A stretch of DNA of 64,000 nt from Verrucomicrobia bacterium Tous-C9LFEB (GCA_002304345.1 NEUU01000002.1:124001-188000), one strand, 5' to 3'. Shown: positions 44,931 to 54,436, numbered from the stretch's first letter. Made by a program: numbers and translations. The notes: generated by a model from the sequence alone, not told the origin.

Positions 44931-45833
44931 ATGCCCGGCAGGCCCTACACGATCACGCGCCGCAGTTTTCTCGACCACGGCAAGCGGCTCAACATTCATC
45001 GCGTCCAGCGACAGGAACCGGTGGGCCAGCATCGTCACGAGTTCTTCGAGATCGTGGTGGTCCTCTCCGGCACCGGCACGCACGTCACCGGAACGTACCG
45101 GCACCATTTGCAGGGCGGCGACATTTTCGTGCTCAATCCCCGCCGCACCCACGGCTATGAGGATTGCCTCAGCCTGAATATCATCAATGTCCTTATCCGT
45201 GACGACGTGCTCACGCGCATTGGCCGCTCGCTCGGCGACCTGCCCGGCTATCACGCGCTCTTCCACCTCGAATCCTCCCGCTGGCGGCAACGGGAATATA
45301 CGAGCCGCCTGCACCTGAGCCCGGCGGAACTCGAACGCGTGGAGGAATGGGTTCATCGCATGGAGGAAGAGATGCGACGCGGCGCCCGCGCCGCCAATCT
45401 CCTGCAGGAGGCTTGTCTCGCCTTTATCATCGATTTGCTTTGCCGTCACTACGAACGGCAGAACGCGCCCACCCGGCAGCATCCCGTTCCGAGCACGCCG
45501 CACCGCCTCGGCCATCTTCTGAGCTGGATCGAAAAGAATCTCGACCGCCCCTTGAAAATCATTCATCTGGCCGAGCAAAGCGGCATGTCCTCGCGCACAT
45601 TCTACCGGGTGTTTCGCACCGCACTGCAGGTCACCCCGCAAGCGTACCTCGCCCGGGCACGCATGCAGCGCGCAACCGAAATGCTCACCGACGCGAGCCA
45701 CCCGCTTTCCATTACGGAGATCGCTCTCGCGTGCGGTTATGGGGACAGTAACTACTTCACCCGTTGCTTCCGCGCCGCCACGGGACAGAGCCCCTCGGCC
45801 TATCGACAGCAGCAGGGTGCCGCTCGCAAGTAG
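44931..45833 (+). CDS. AraC-family transcriptional regulator (cupin sensor), next to rhamnosidase
   Basis: 300 residues. N-terminal cupin-like domain (HRVQRQEPVGQHRHEFFEIV, GGDIFVLNPRRTHGYED) and a C-terminal double HTH (PLKIIHLAEQSGMSSRTFYR, then SITEIALACGYGDSNYFTRC, ending GQSPSAYR). The arrangement is like RhaS/RhaR, which sense L-rhamnose. Divergence from the GH78 gene supports control of that gene. It converges with the second AraC gene, 7 bp away. Confidence 0.93.
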   Translation: MPGRPYTITRRSFLDHGKRLNIHRVQRQEPVGQHRHEFFEIVVVLSGTGTHVTGTYRHHLQGGDIFVLNPRRTHGYEDCLSLNIINVLIRDDVLTRIGRSLGDLPGYHALFHLESSRWRQREYTSRLHLSPAELERVEEWVHRMEEEMRRGARAANLLQEACLAFIIDLLCRHYERQNAPTRQHPVPSTPHRLGHLLSWIEKNLDRPLKIIHLAEQSGMSSRTFYRVFRTALQVTPQAYLARARMQRATEMLTDASHPLSITEIALACGYGDSNYFTRCFRAATGQSPSAYRQQQGAARK

Positions 45834-45840
45834 ACACTAG

Positions 45841-46665
45841 CTACGGCAGGGAAGCGCGCCGGTAGTGACCGGGGGCGACGCGGGTTTGTCGCCGGAAGAC
45901 AGCGGAGAAATAATACTCGTCCTTGTATCCGCACAGGCGCGCGATTTCTTTGAGCGGCAGGCGGGAATGCGTGAGCAGACTTTGCGCGCGCTCGAGGCGC
46001 ACTTCGTTCAGATAGGCGATCATGCTTTTGCCATGCACCGTCTTGAAGAGATGGCGCAGATGATTCGAACTCAAACCGACATGCCGGGCCACTTGCTCGA
46101 GTGATTCGATGGTTTGGAATTCCTTGCGGAGGTAACGTTCTGCCTCGCGCACGAAATTCGCTCCGGCGGGTGCCTTGGCCGCGTCGCGCCAGTTGAGTGC
46201 GAGATGGATCATTTGCAGGACCAGCGTGGTCGCGCGGGCGTTCAGGAAAGCCTGCTCGGTGCGGCTGGCCTTGGCGTAGCCGCGGGAGAGCGATTGAAAC
46301 TCCGCAATGGCGCGGGGGTCCTGCAATTTCGGCAGGTACAGGGCGCCGCGCAGCTTGGCGCGTTGCTGGCCCGGAATCGAAATTTGCACGCAATGATCCT
46401 CGCCCGCTTTGTCGGAGGTTTGATCGTGCAACTGGCCGGGGGCGTAGAGGACGACGCTGCGTTCCTCGAAGGTGAGGGCCTGTCCATGCCCCAGACGCGT
46501 GACGCCGCTACCGGTGGGATGAAAGACCGCCTCCAGTCCCTGATGCCAGTGACGGCGGCAGGGGGCCTCGGGCAGGGCTTGATTGCAGATGCCGGTGACG
46601 TAGCGGAGGGGGCGCAACTGGAGGCGCTGTTTGAGGAACTGCTGCCAGCGGGCGACATCTTGCAT
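45841..46665 (-). CDS. AraC-family transcriptional regulator
   Basis: 274 residues. N-terminal cupin-like sensor (RHWHQGLEAVFHPTGSG, VVLYAPGQLHDQTSD) and C-terminal HTH pair (SLEQVARHVGLSSNHLRHLF, LPLKEIARLCGYKDEYYFSA, ending APGHYRRASLP). It is transcribed away from the secreted protein at 46873, with 207 bp between, and is a candidate regulator of the operon from 46873 to 50538. Effector unknown. Confidence 0.92.
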   Translation of the reverse strand: MQDVARWQQFLKQRLQLRPLRYVTGICNQALPEAPCRRHWHQGLEAVFHPTGSGVTRLGHGQALTFEERSVVLYAPGQLHDQTSDKAGEDHCVQISIPGQQRAKLRGALYLPKLQDPRAIAEFQSLSRGYAKASRTEQAFLNARATTLVLQMIHLALNWRDAAKAPAGANFVREAERYLRKEFQTIESLEQVARHVGLSSNHLRHLFKTVHGKSMIAYLNEVRLERAQSLLTHSRLPLKEIARLCGYKDEYYFSAVFRRQTRVAPGHYRRASLP

Positions 46666-46872
46666 CGTTGTTTCTTATAAGTTTTTGAGAGGATAAAATC
46701 AATCTGAAAGAGAGCTGAATTCGAGAGAAATCCACGAAAAACACCAAGGATCGTCGATTATTCCAATTGCGAAAAACACTATACGGCGATAATGGTGATC
46801 AAGTGCCGGTCTGGCGTCGGGAGGATCCGACGACCCAGTCGGAATAGTTCAACCCACCACCCCCTTCCACTT

Positions 46873-47640
46873 ATGAACTCACTCCGCCTTCGCTTGATTG
46901 TCTTGTTGGGCTTGCTTGGAACCGCCTTGCCGCTGGTCGCGGCGTCCCGGGTGGAGTGGCCCCTGGGTGGCCGCTTGACGCTTGAGATCACGGAATTCGG
47001 CGGCATCGGACGCCTTTCCGATGCGGGCAAGGTGATTGTCGGCAATAGCCAGATTTTCCTGCACAAGGTGGGCAAGGAAGGTGTGATTTATCAAGGCGCG
47101 GGTTTCGTCGCGGGCGGCGCGGCGGACATCAAGCGCACGGACACGGAAGTGGTGGCGACGGGTTCGCTGCTGAAAGAGAAAAGTGCCGACGCCCCCAAAG
47201 TGGCCGACTATGTGGTCACCTACAAGAAAGTCACGGACGGCGTGGTGCAGGTGCGGGTGGAGGTGACTTATCTGGCGGACAGCTCGTGGAGCATTCCGGC
47301 GCAGTTCTCCCTGTCGTTTCCATTTGCCGATTATGCGGGTGCCCAACTCGTCACGCTCGACCACGAGAGCACCGAACGCACGTACGAGTTTGGTTCGGCT
47401 CCGGTGAAATTCACCGGGTATGGATTTAAAAGCGGCATCCTGACCAAGGGCTCGCAGAGCGTGACGATTGAACCGATGGGCGATACCACGGCGATCAACT
47501 TTCAGGATTCCCGTGGTTGGGGCGGTGACTATCTGCGGGTGGACCTAATGGCGCGGCAGGAGTGGAAGACGCCCTTTACCTTCAAGGCGGGAACGAAGCA
47601 AAGTTTCGAAGCCAAGATCAGCATCAAGAGCGGTCATTAA
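46873..47640 (+). CDS. Hypothetical secreted beta-rich protein (cluster 3)
   Basis: 255 residues from ATG 46873. Signal peptide MNSLRLRLIVLLGLLGTALPLVA, then a beta-strand-rich body (VEWPLGGRLTLEITEFGGIG, SIPAQFSLSFPFADYAG, AINFQDSRGWGGDYLRVDL). No family recognised; the length and strand pattern would suit a carbohydrate-binding or lectin-like module. It is 18 bp upstream of the large GH gene, so it is probably a partner of that enzyme. Confidence 0.65.
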   Translation: MNSLRLRLIVLLGLLGTALPLVAASRVEWPLGGRLTLEITEFGGIGRLSDAGKVIVGNSQIFLHKVGKEGVIYQGAGFVAGGAADIKRTDTEVVATGSLLKEKSADAPKVADYVVTYKKVTDGVVQVRVEVTYLADSSWSIPAQFSLSFPFADYAGAQLVTLDHESTERTYEFGSAPVKFTGYGFKSGILTKGSQSVTIEPMGDTTAINFQDSRGWGGDYLRVDLMARQEWKTPFTFKAGTKQSFEAKISIKSGH

Positions 47641-47658
47641 TCTAGCTGGAGTTCGTTC

Positions 47659-50538
47659 ATGATTTCGTTCCTCTCCCGTCTTGTCCTGTCCTGTCTCGTG
47701 TTGCCGGGATTTCTGGTGGCGGCCGATGTTTCTCTCGATTTTTCCAAGGTCGCGAACCGCGCGTTTGTGGATGACGTTTCCGGCGACGGCAAGGGCGGTT
47801 GGAGCGATCAGGGCCCGGATAATTCCTTGAGCCGATTGAAGGCGGGCACGCTCTCGCTTGGTGATATTGGCTTCACGATTCTCGACGGTCCGCAGGCCAT
47901 TCTCGTGCTCGAAAGCGGCTTGCTGACCAAAGCCGAAGTCTCCGTGCCCGACAGCGCGCCGGAGGACGGCGGCGTTCTTTATCTCCTTCACACCGCGTGC
48001 CGGGCGGGTCGTGCGCAGGAAAAGATTGGCACCATCACGGTGCGTTATGCTTCGGGCAAGACGGTGGAGTTCCCGGTGGAAACACGCCGCGAACTCGACG
48101 ATTGGTGGGGGCCGGGAGACAAACCGAATGGCGTCGTGGCGTACCGCGAGGAAAACAACTCCGCGCAAGTCGGCGCGTACGCATCGCGTTTTGTGTTGCC
48201 GAAGGGCATGGGTCGACCGGTCGCTGTGCAATTTGTCCAGCAGGGCAGTCCGATCTGGATCGTTATAGCGGCGACTCTGTCACCAGTAGATCGTCCTCTG
48301 CCCAAGCGCGACACGTGGACCGTGACGGCGAACGAGGAATGGCGTCCGTACCAAATCAATAATGACAACATCGACATCGTGCCCGGTTCCGCACTCGATT
48401 TCTCCACCCTTTTCCCGAGCGGCGGCGAAGCCGGCAAGGACGGCTTCCTCAAGATCAATGAGAAGGGGCAGTTCGTTTTTGAAAAAGCGCCGAACCAGCC
48501 GGTGAAGTTTTTTTGCGACATGCCGCAAATGATTTTTCTCCACACGCTCACCCCGGAAAAAATCGAACGGTTTGCCGATCAAGTGGCGCGGGGCGGTTAC
48601 AATATCTACCGCACCCAGTTCCTCGACTACGCGCTCATGCACCTGAGCACCGAGGATCACGTCTTCAACCCGAAACATCTCGACGCATGGGACCGCTTCG
48701 CGGCAGCGCTCAAGAAGCGCGGCATCTATCTGCAACTCGACATCACCACCTCGTGGGCCTCGTTCTACGCGACGCCCAATCATTGGAATCAGGACGCCCA
48801 CAACAAGCGTCTCCGCAGCCGCATGTATTACGATCCGACCGCGCGCGAGCATTGGAAGAAGGGCGTCAAGTTGCTGCTCGAGCATGTCAACCCCTACACC
48901 GGTGTCGCGCTCAAGGACGAACCGCAGGTGGCCATCGTGCAGATGCGTAACGAGGCGGGCATCGATTTCCTGATGGGGACCAAGGAGGACAGCGATCCCG
49001 ACATCATCAATCCCTTCCGCGCCTGGTTGAAAAAGAAATACGGCACGACCGAGGGATTACGCAAGGCGTGGAGCCGCAAGGACGGCGACGCCCTTATTTC
49101 CGATCTTCCCCGCAGCCAGACCATCGAGACGGTGCCGCTGCCGCCGCGTTCCAGCAGCAAGGCGTCCACACGCGATCTCATGTGGTTCTACACCGAGATC
49201 GAACGCGAAACCTATCAGTGGATGGCCGCCACCGTGCGCGAGATTGGCGTCAAGGTGCCGCTCACCGAGTACAACAACGGCGGCTCCCTGCAGGTCGCGT
49301 TGTCCCGCGATATCGTGCAGGTCTCGGACAATCACGCTTATCACGATCTGCCGCATGGCGACGCCCGTGAGGTTGGTTCCACGCAGGACGGCAACAGCTC
49401 GCTCACGGTCGGCGTGAGTTACTTCCGTTACCTCGCCAGCACGCGCTTCTGGGGACGTCCCTTCCTCTGCACCGAGTGGGGCCATGTCTTCTGGAATGCG
49501 TATCGTTACGAGGCCGGGCTCACCGTTCCCGCCTATGCGTCGTTGCAGGGTTGGGAGATGCTCACCCACTTCGGCGTGCGCGACGAACTCGAAGTCAAGC
49601 CGATCATCGACTGCGTCATCTCGTTCGATCCGCCGTTGAAAGCGGCGGAATACATGTCGGCGCTCTTTTACCGCCGGGGGGATGTGAAGACCTCGCCGCA
49701 CAAAGTTGAGGTGATCATCAATCCGAACCTGCCCGACAAGCCGCTCGCGCTGCAGAACGCCATGTCCTCCACGCTCAACCGGCTTTCGCTTGTCACCGGT
49801 CTCGGCATTCATGTGGAAGGCATGCCCGATTCCGCTCCCCGAGCCAGCGTGGCTACCGATCTGACGCTTCTGCCCGATGCGGGCGAAAAAATCATCAGCG
49901 GCAGCATGGACCAGCGTCTTGGCGGCGACAACACGCCGACGGCGCAACAGGCTGGGCTCATCGCGCAGTTGCGCGAGAAGGGAATCTTGTCGAAGGACAA
50001 CGAGACCAATCCCGACAAAGGCATTTACGAGAGCGACACGGGTGAAATTCTCCTCGACCAGAACAAGAAGCAGATCACCGTCGTCACGCCGTACAGTCAG
50101 GGCGTCGCGCTCGCGCAAACCGGAATGGAAGCGAGCCTGCCGGGCTTCCGTGTGAAGAACAACGGCGCGGGCGTCTCCGTTTTCCTCGGCGCGCTCGGCC
50201 AGAAACCGCAACCGCTCGCCGAGAGCCACCGACTGCTCTTCATCACCGCCACCGATGCGCTCAACAACGGCATGACCTTTGCCGATGAGAAACGCAATAA
50301 GGTCCTGAAGATCGGCGCGCTGCCCATTCTTTTGCGCGTGGCCAAAGTGGACGCCAAGATTCTGCACCAGAAACCGGCTCAGTTGAAAATGTGGGCGCTC
50401 GGCTACAGCGGCAAGCGGATGGAAGAAATTCCGCTCAAAGTGGAAAAGGACGGCGTCTCGGTTTCCATCGACACCGGCAAATTGAAGAACGGACCGACTC
50501 CTTTCTTTGAACTCGCCGTGGTCGATGAGAAGAAGTGA
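47659..50538 (+). CDS. Secreted large clan GH-A glycoside hydrolase (cluster 3)
   Basis: 959 residues, signal peptide to about residue 21. Full-length paralogue of 15175-18084: N-terminal beta domain opening FSKVANRAFVDDVSGDG, then the barrel with acid/base Glu431 in QMRNEAGIDF and nucleophile near Glu605 in CTEWGHVFWN, and a C-terminal region ending KLKNGPTPFFELAVVDEKK. The duplicate in cluster 1 is embedded with GH10; this one follows a secreted beta-rich protein. Substrate unknown; the GH family is not one I can name. Confidence 0.82.
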   Translation: MISFLSRLVLSCLVLPGFLVAADVSLDFSKVANRAFVDDVSGDGKGGWSDQGPDNSLSRLKAGTLSLGDIGFTILDGPQAILVLESGLLTKAEVSVPDSAPEDGGVLYLLHTACRAGRAQEKIGTITVRYASGKTVEFPVETRRELDDWWGPGDKPNGVVAYREENNSAQVGAYASRFVLPKGMGRPVAVQFVQQGSPIWIVIAATLSPVDRPLPKRDTWTVTANEEWRPYQINNDNIDIVPGSALDFSTLFPSGGEAGKDGFLKINEKGQFVFEKAPNQPVKFFCDMPQMIFLHTLTPEKIERFADQVARGGYNIYRTQFLDYALMHLSTEDHVFNPKHLDAWDRFAAALKKRGIYLQLDITTSWASFYATPNHWNQDAHNKRLRSRMYYDPTAREHWKKGVKLLLEHVNPYTGVALKDEPQVAIVQMRNEAGIDFLMGTKEDSDPDIINPFRAWLKKKYGTTEGLRKAWSRKDGDALISDLPRSQTIETVPLPPRSSSKASTRDLMWFYTEIERETYQWMAATVREIGVKVPLTEYNNGGSLQVALSRDIVQVSDNHAYHDLPHGDAREVGSTQDGNSSLTVGVSYFRYLASTRFWGRPFLCTEWGHVFWNAYRYEAGLTVPAYASLQGWEMLTHFGVRDELEVKPIIDCVISFDPPLKAAEYMSALFYRRGDVKTSPHKVEVIINPNLPDKPLALQNAMSSTLNRLSLVTGLGIHVEGMPDSAPRASVATDLTLLPDAGEKIISGSMDQRLGGDNTPTAQQAGLIAQLREKGILSKDNETNPDKGIYESDTGEILLDQNKKQITVVTPYSQGVALAQTGMEASLPGFRVKNNGAGVSVFLGALGQKPQPLAESHRLLFITATDALNNGMTFADEKRNKVLKIGALPILLRVAKVDAKILHQKPAQLKMWALGYSGKRMEEIPLKVEKDGVSVSIDTGKLKNGPTPFFELAVVDEKK

Positions 50539-50602
50539 ATGAGATCTGATTTCCGTATATTTGCGTAAGTCATTCTATACAAGTGTATTGCGAGCCGATT
50601 TC

Positions 50603-50618
50603 AGTTTATAGATAAAAT
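50603..50618. promoter_or_regulatory. Palindromic operator candidate, site 6 (variant)
   Basis: AGTTTATAGATAAAAT, with core TTTATAGATAAA; 13 of 16 positions match the window consensus. It lies 33 bp upstream of the PEP-CTERM gene at 50652. The same TTTATAGATAAA core occurs at site 7 beside LacI-3. Confidence 0.55.
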
Positions 50619-50651
50619 AAACTATCGGTACCGCTCTTCCGGTCATGAGCG

Positions 50652-51500
50652 ATGATAGTGGTGATGAGAATGCCGTCGCTTTCTTCGGTTCTGGGTGCCG
50701 TTCTGATTTTCGGTTTTGGATGCAGTGTTGCGCTGGCGGTGAGTTCCAGTTTTGAAACCACCGATGGCCCTTATGTCAACGGCAGTTCCATTGGAGGAAA
50801 AACCGATAGCTCCATCGGTGGAAGCTGGTCGAGTGTGAGTGGTGCGGTCTCGTCCAACGTCAATGTTCTGGATGGCTCCCTTGCCATTCGTGCGACCGAT
50901 ACGAGCACCTCAACTTCCGCTGGCGGTACGATGTCCTGGACCAACGCCGCCTCGTTGATGACCAGTCCCTTTACCTTTCAGTTCTCCCTCGCCATCGCCT
51001 CCGACTATAGTGTGGGGACGACGAACCAGGTGCAGGTTTATCTCGGGCAAGCGCAGGCCGGGGATTTCAACCACTGGGCGTCGGTTTATTTCGACGAAGG
51101 CAATTTCAAGATGGCGACCGGCAACGGCACCACGGACAGTTGGGTGGGCTTGGGGAGTTATACCACCTACTCCAATTACGGCGAGTATGTCACCTTTTCC
51201 CTGACGATTGATCCGACGACGAAGAAGTTCACCAACGTGACCGTGGACGGCACCAAGACGGCGGTGCCGTCCAGTTTTACAACCGCGGTGCAGGCCAGTA
51301 ATGGCGGCACGATCCCGTGGAACTCCGCCAGCGGTACGCCTTCCAATCAGATGCTGCTCATCACGGGCGGCAACGATACGGTCACGGTCGACTTCGATGC
51401 CTTCAGCATCACCTCCGCCGTACCCGAGCCTTCGGCGTGGGCGTTGCTCCTGCTCGCGAGCGCGCTGCTGCCGTTGCGGCGGCGGTTTAAGTTCGTTTGA
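50652..51500 (+). CDS. PEP-CTERM sorting domain protein (cluster 3, first)
   Basis: 282 residues; in-frame ATG codons at 50652, 50664 and 50670 are possible starts. Signal peptide (LGAVLIFGFGCSVALA), LamG-like body with SFETTDGPYVNGSSIGGKTD, and a C-terminal VPEPSAWALLLLASALLP plus Arg-rich tail. Close relative of 52568 (same ETTDG.YVNG.SI.GKTD and TIDPTTKKFTNVTVDG-type blocks). It overlaps the convergent LacI-3 gene by 14 bp, and palindrome site 6 lies upstream. Confidence 0.88.
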   Translation: MIVVMRMPSLSSVLGAVLIFGFGCSVALAVSSSFETTDGPYVNGSSIGGKTDSSIGGSWSSVSGAVSSNVNVLDGSLAIRATDTSTSTSAGGTMSWTNAASLMTSPFTFQFSLAIASDYSVGTTNQVQVYLGQAQAGDFNHWASVYFDEGNFKMATGNGTTDSWVGLGSYTTYSNYGEYVTFSLTIDPTTKKFTNVTVDGTKTAVPSSFTTAVQASNGGTIPWNSASGTPSNQMLLITGGNDTVTVDFDAFSITSAVPEPSAWALLLLASALLPLRRRFKFV

Positions 51501-52527
51501 TTCGCCGCACGGTCTTTCCCTGCACCCAGTGCGGGTGAATGAGAATTTCCCGCGGGATCTTCGGCTCGCCCGTCTCGCCGCGCAACAGCATGGAGTGGAG
51601 TTGTTCGACAGCGGCTTCACCCGCGATGTCGAGGTGTTTGGAGATGCCGCTGATATTCACATTCTCCGCTGACTCATTCGAGAGACAGACAAAGCCGATG
51701 TCTTGCGGTACGCGGTATCCGGCTTCTTTTAGCCAGAGATAGACCCGCCAATAATTACTGACGACGCACTCGGGTTTGTATTTTTCGATCCATTTGAGGA
51801 TGCCCGTTTCGGTGGACCCCTCCGGCAGATACGGAGGCACCACTTCCCAACGGGGTTTCGGACTGAAATGTTCCTTCGTGAGGCCACCGAGCCATTCGAA
51901 GCGCATGCGCTCCTCGTTGTCGAAACGGTTGGCCAGGCCAAGGCGGCGATAACCCAACGCGGCGAGTTTTTCCCCCACGAGATTGGCGGCGGCAAAAGCG
52001 TCGCCGCCCACGCGGTGCCACTGGATGCGAAAGGGTGTGTAGCTGCCGATGGAAATCACCGCGTAGTGCGACCACTGCAACGGCAGGATCAAATCCTGTT
52101 CTACGAGAGACAGAATGGTGATGGCCCGAATGCCGCGACCTTGCAGGATGCGATCCGGATTTTTCGAGGAGAGTAAATCGCGCTGAATGTTGAACACATC
52201 GAGGCTGTAGCCCAGTCGCGCGCACGCGGTGCGCATGCCATCGAGCACGGTTTTGATCCAGCTCGTGTGACTGAAGTCGTCCCAGCGGTCATCGATCAGC
52301 ACGGCCAGGTTCGCCACCACATGATGCGGATGCGTGTTGTCGCGGCGCGCGACCAGTGCGGAGAGATGCGGATCGGGCCGGTAGCCGAGCTGCCGTGCGG
52401 CCTTGCGGACCCGGGTCTGGGTGGCGCGGGAGATGCGCGGGCTGTTGCGCATCACGAGCGAGACGGTCATGGCGCTGACCCCGGCCGCGCGGCCGACATC
52501 GGCGAGAGTGGGAACGGGAGGGCTCAT
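51487..52527 (-). CDS. LacI-family transcriptional regulator (subfamily copy 3)
   Basis: 346 residues. HTH TLADVGRAAGVSAMTVSLVM, hinge YRPDPHLSALVARR as in LacI-1 and LacI-2, and the shared sensor blocks DDRW, LQGRGIRAI and EMLIHPHW-type ending ILIHPHWVQGK. It sits inside the PEP-CTERM gene group and converges with the PEP-CTERM gene at 50652. Palindrome site 7 begins immediately upstream of its start codon, which fits autorepression. Its likely targets are the flanking PEP-CTERM genes, whose two sites share a core different from the cluster 1 sites. Confidence 0.93.
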   Translation of the reverse strand: MSPPVPTLADVGRAAGVSAMTVSLVMRNSPRISRATQTRVRKAARQLGYRPDPHLSALVARRDNTHPHHVVANLAVLIDDRWDDFSHTSWIKTVLDGMRTACARLGYSLDVFNIQRDLLSSKNPDRILQGRGIRAITILSLVEQDLILPLQWSHYAVISIGSYTPFRIQWHRVGGDAFAAANLVGEKLAALGYRRLGLANRFDNEERMRFEWLGGLTKEHFSPKPRWEVVPPYLPEGSTETGILKWIEKYKPECVVSNYWRVYLWLKEAGYRVPQDIGFVCLSNESAENVNISGISKHLDIAGEAAVEQLHSMLLRGETGEPKIPREILIHPHWVQGKTVRRIKRT

Positions 52528-52543
52528 GCTTTATAGATAAACC
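52528..52543. promoter_or_regulatory. Palindromic operator candidate, site 7 (variant)
   Basis: GCTTTATAGATAAACC with core TTTATAGATAAA (12 of 16 match the window consensus, all core positions the same as site 6). It abuts the LacI-3 start codon (52525-52527, minus strand) and is 25 bp upstream of the PEP-CTERM gene at 52568. Confidence 0.55.
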
Positions 52544-52567
52544 TGACAAATTGTTTCTTATAAAGCA

Positions 52568-53458
52568 ATGCGATTCATGATTGGCCCCATGAAAACGTTA
52601 TCCCTTCTGAGAGCCTGTTTCCTCGCGTGCGTCGCGGTGGGTCTGGTTTCCGCTCCAGCGGCCAGCACCAGCTTTGAGACAACGGACGGCAGCTATGTCA
52701 ACGGGGCCTCGATTCAGGGCAAGACGGACACCGCGATCGGTTCGGCCTGGTCGAATGTGGGCAATGCCAATTCTTCCACCGCCAACGTGTACGACGGCTC
52801 CCTGGCTATTCGTGTGACCGATTCATCGACGACCAATTCCTCCGGCGCCACCACGGCGTGGACGAATGCCGATTCGCTGCTGCTCAGCCCTTTCACCTTC
52901 AAGTTCTCCCTGGCGGTCGGTGCCGATGTCAGCGATGGCACGGGCAATCAAGTGCAGATCTATCTCGGCCAGCCCGTGGCGGGCGACGCGAACAACTGGA
53001 CCAAGGTGGTCTACGACGATAGCAATATCGATGGGTTGCAGAACGGCGTCTTGCGAATCTGCACAGGCACCGGTGCGGCCAATACCGATTACGCGGTCAA
53101 TCTGGGATTGTACACAGCCTATTCCGCGTTTGGGGAATACGTCACTTTTTCGATTACGATTGATCCCACGACGATGAAGTATACGAGTGTCACCGTCGAC
53201 GGCACGCTCACGGCGAACCCGGTCGATCTAACCACGACGGTGCAGGCCAGCAACGGCGGCACGCTCCCGTGGACTTCCACGCTGGGCACGCCTTCCGATC
53301 AGATGCTGATCGTCACCGGTGGTAACGACACTGGCACTTTTGACTTCGATGCGTTCAGCATCACCTCCGCCGTGCCGGAGCCGGGCACGTGGGCCTTGTT
53401 GGTTATCGCGATGATCCTGCTGCCGCTGTTGCGCCGCCGCCGGATCGCGTGCAAATGA
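52568..53458 (+). CDS. PEP-CTERM sorting domain protein (cluster 3, second)
   Basis: 296 residues; a start at 52589 (MKTLSLLRAC) is possible and gives a better signal peptide. Body SFETTDGSYVNGASIQGKTD is highly similar to 50652-51500. The C-terminus VPEPGTWALLVIAMILLPLL plus RRRR is a textbook PEP-CTERM signal. It is divergent from LacI-3 with palindrome site 7 between. Confidence 0.9.
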   Translation: MRFMIGPMKTLSLLRACFLACVAVGLVSAPAASTSFETTDGSYVNGASIQGKTDTAIGSAWSNVGNANSSTANVYDGSLAIRVTDSSTTNSSGATTAWTNADSLLLSPFTFKFSLAVGADVSDGTGNQVQIYLGQPVAGDANNWTKVVYDDSNIDGLQNGVLRICTGTGAANTDYAVNLGLYTAYSAFGEYVTFSITIDPTTMKYTSVTVDGTLTANPVDLTTTVQASNGGTLPWTSTLGTPSDQMLIVTGGNDTGTFDFDAFSITSAVPEPGTWALLVIAMILLPLLRRRRIACK

Positions 53459-53638
53459 TTCATCGCTTTGTCTATGGATCGCCGCGGGTGCAGCAGGGCG
53501 AAAACCGGTATCGTGCATAGCCTCCATATTTTCATGACCCGCCTCCATCTGATGCCCGTTTACCCTGAGCGGCGATAAACGTATTCTGTCTCTATCGACC
53601 AACTTAGATAAGAGCTGGCGTGACTTAGGAATCGCTCC

Positions 53639-54436
53639 ATGAACATAACGAATATCACCCGATTGGGACTGTACAGCGCGCTGATCATTGGACTGTGGGC
53701 TTTGCCTGCAGTTGTGCGAGGCAGCGTGGTTTACGAACAGTATTTCACCAACACCTCGTTACCTCTGGGTAATCAACCGGTCAGTTATTCGGGTTGGTCG
53801 AGCTACGTGACAACCGCAACGCAGAGTGCCCTGAATATTTCCAACACCACGACGACGACTCCGTGGACTGGGATCAGTAGTGCGTTGGGCAATCCGAATA
53901 GCAGCAACGGTTATCTCGCCTTTGTCAACTACGCGACGACGGCATCGATATCGGCGGTGACGACTGGTCTGAGCTTGAATTTGACGGGGGCAACCACCGT
54001 GACGTGGAATATGAATTCCAACGTGGCCATGGGCGTGCGGTTTCTGGTGCAGATCGGCAGTAACTGGTATGCGTCCGACAGTCTGATTGCCACGCCAACG
54101 GCGGCAGTGAATACGACATTTTCGGACGTGGGTACGGCGGCGCAGGTTTCGTTTGCTTTCAATTCGCTGAAGACGACCTGGCGCGATTTCACGCTCATTG
54201 ATGGCGGTTCGACGGGCACCGGGGCGATGGCCTTGGGGAGTACCACGCTTTCCAGCGATCTGGATACCTCCCTGGTCACGGGCATTGGCTTCTACCAGAC
54301 GGGTGGCGGGGTCACCCGGATCGATAGCCTCGTGATCAGTACCGTGCCGGAACCGGGAACGTGGGCGCTTTTGGTACTGTCCGTCAGCTTGGGTATCATC
54401 CTGACCCGGATGCGTCGCCGAACGACGTTTGTTTAA
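53639..54436 (+). CDS. PEP-CTERM sorting domain protein (cluster 3, third)
   Basis: 265 residues with signal peptide (LGLYSALIIGLWALPAVVRG), a body rich in Ser, Thr and Asn (YEQYFTNTSLPLGNQPV), and a C-terminal VPEPGTWALLVLSVSLGIIL plus RMRRR tail. Its body differs from the LamG-like proteins at 50652 and 52568. Palindrome site 8 overlaps its stop codon. Confidence 0.88.
   Translation: MNITNITRLGLYSALIIGLWALPAVVRGSVVYEQYFTNTSLPLGNQPVSYSGWSSYVTTATQSALNISNTTTTTPWTGISSALGNPNSSNGYLAFVNYATTASISAVTTGLSLNLTGATTVTWNMNSNVAMGVRFLVQIGSNWYASDSLIATPTAAVNTTFSDVGTAAQVSFAFNSLKTTWRDFTLIDGGSTGTGAMALGSTTLSSDLDTSLVTGIGFYQTGGGVTRIDSLVISTVPEPGTWALLVLSVSLGIILTRMRRRTTFV

Noticed and set aside
47636..47651. ATTAATCTAG-like half site before the large GH gene at 47659
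   Set aside because: Only the left arm fits the shared palindrome; the right arm does not match, so it is not counted among the eight sites.
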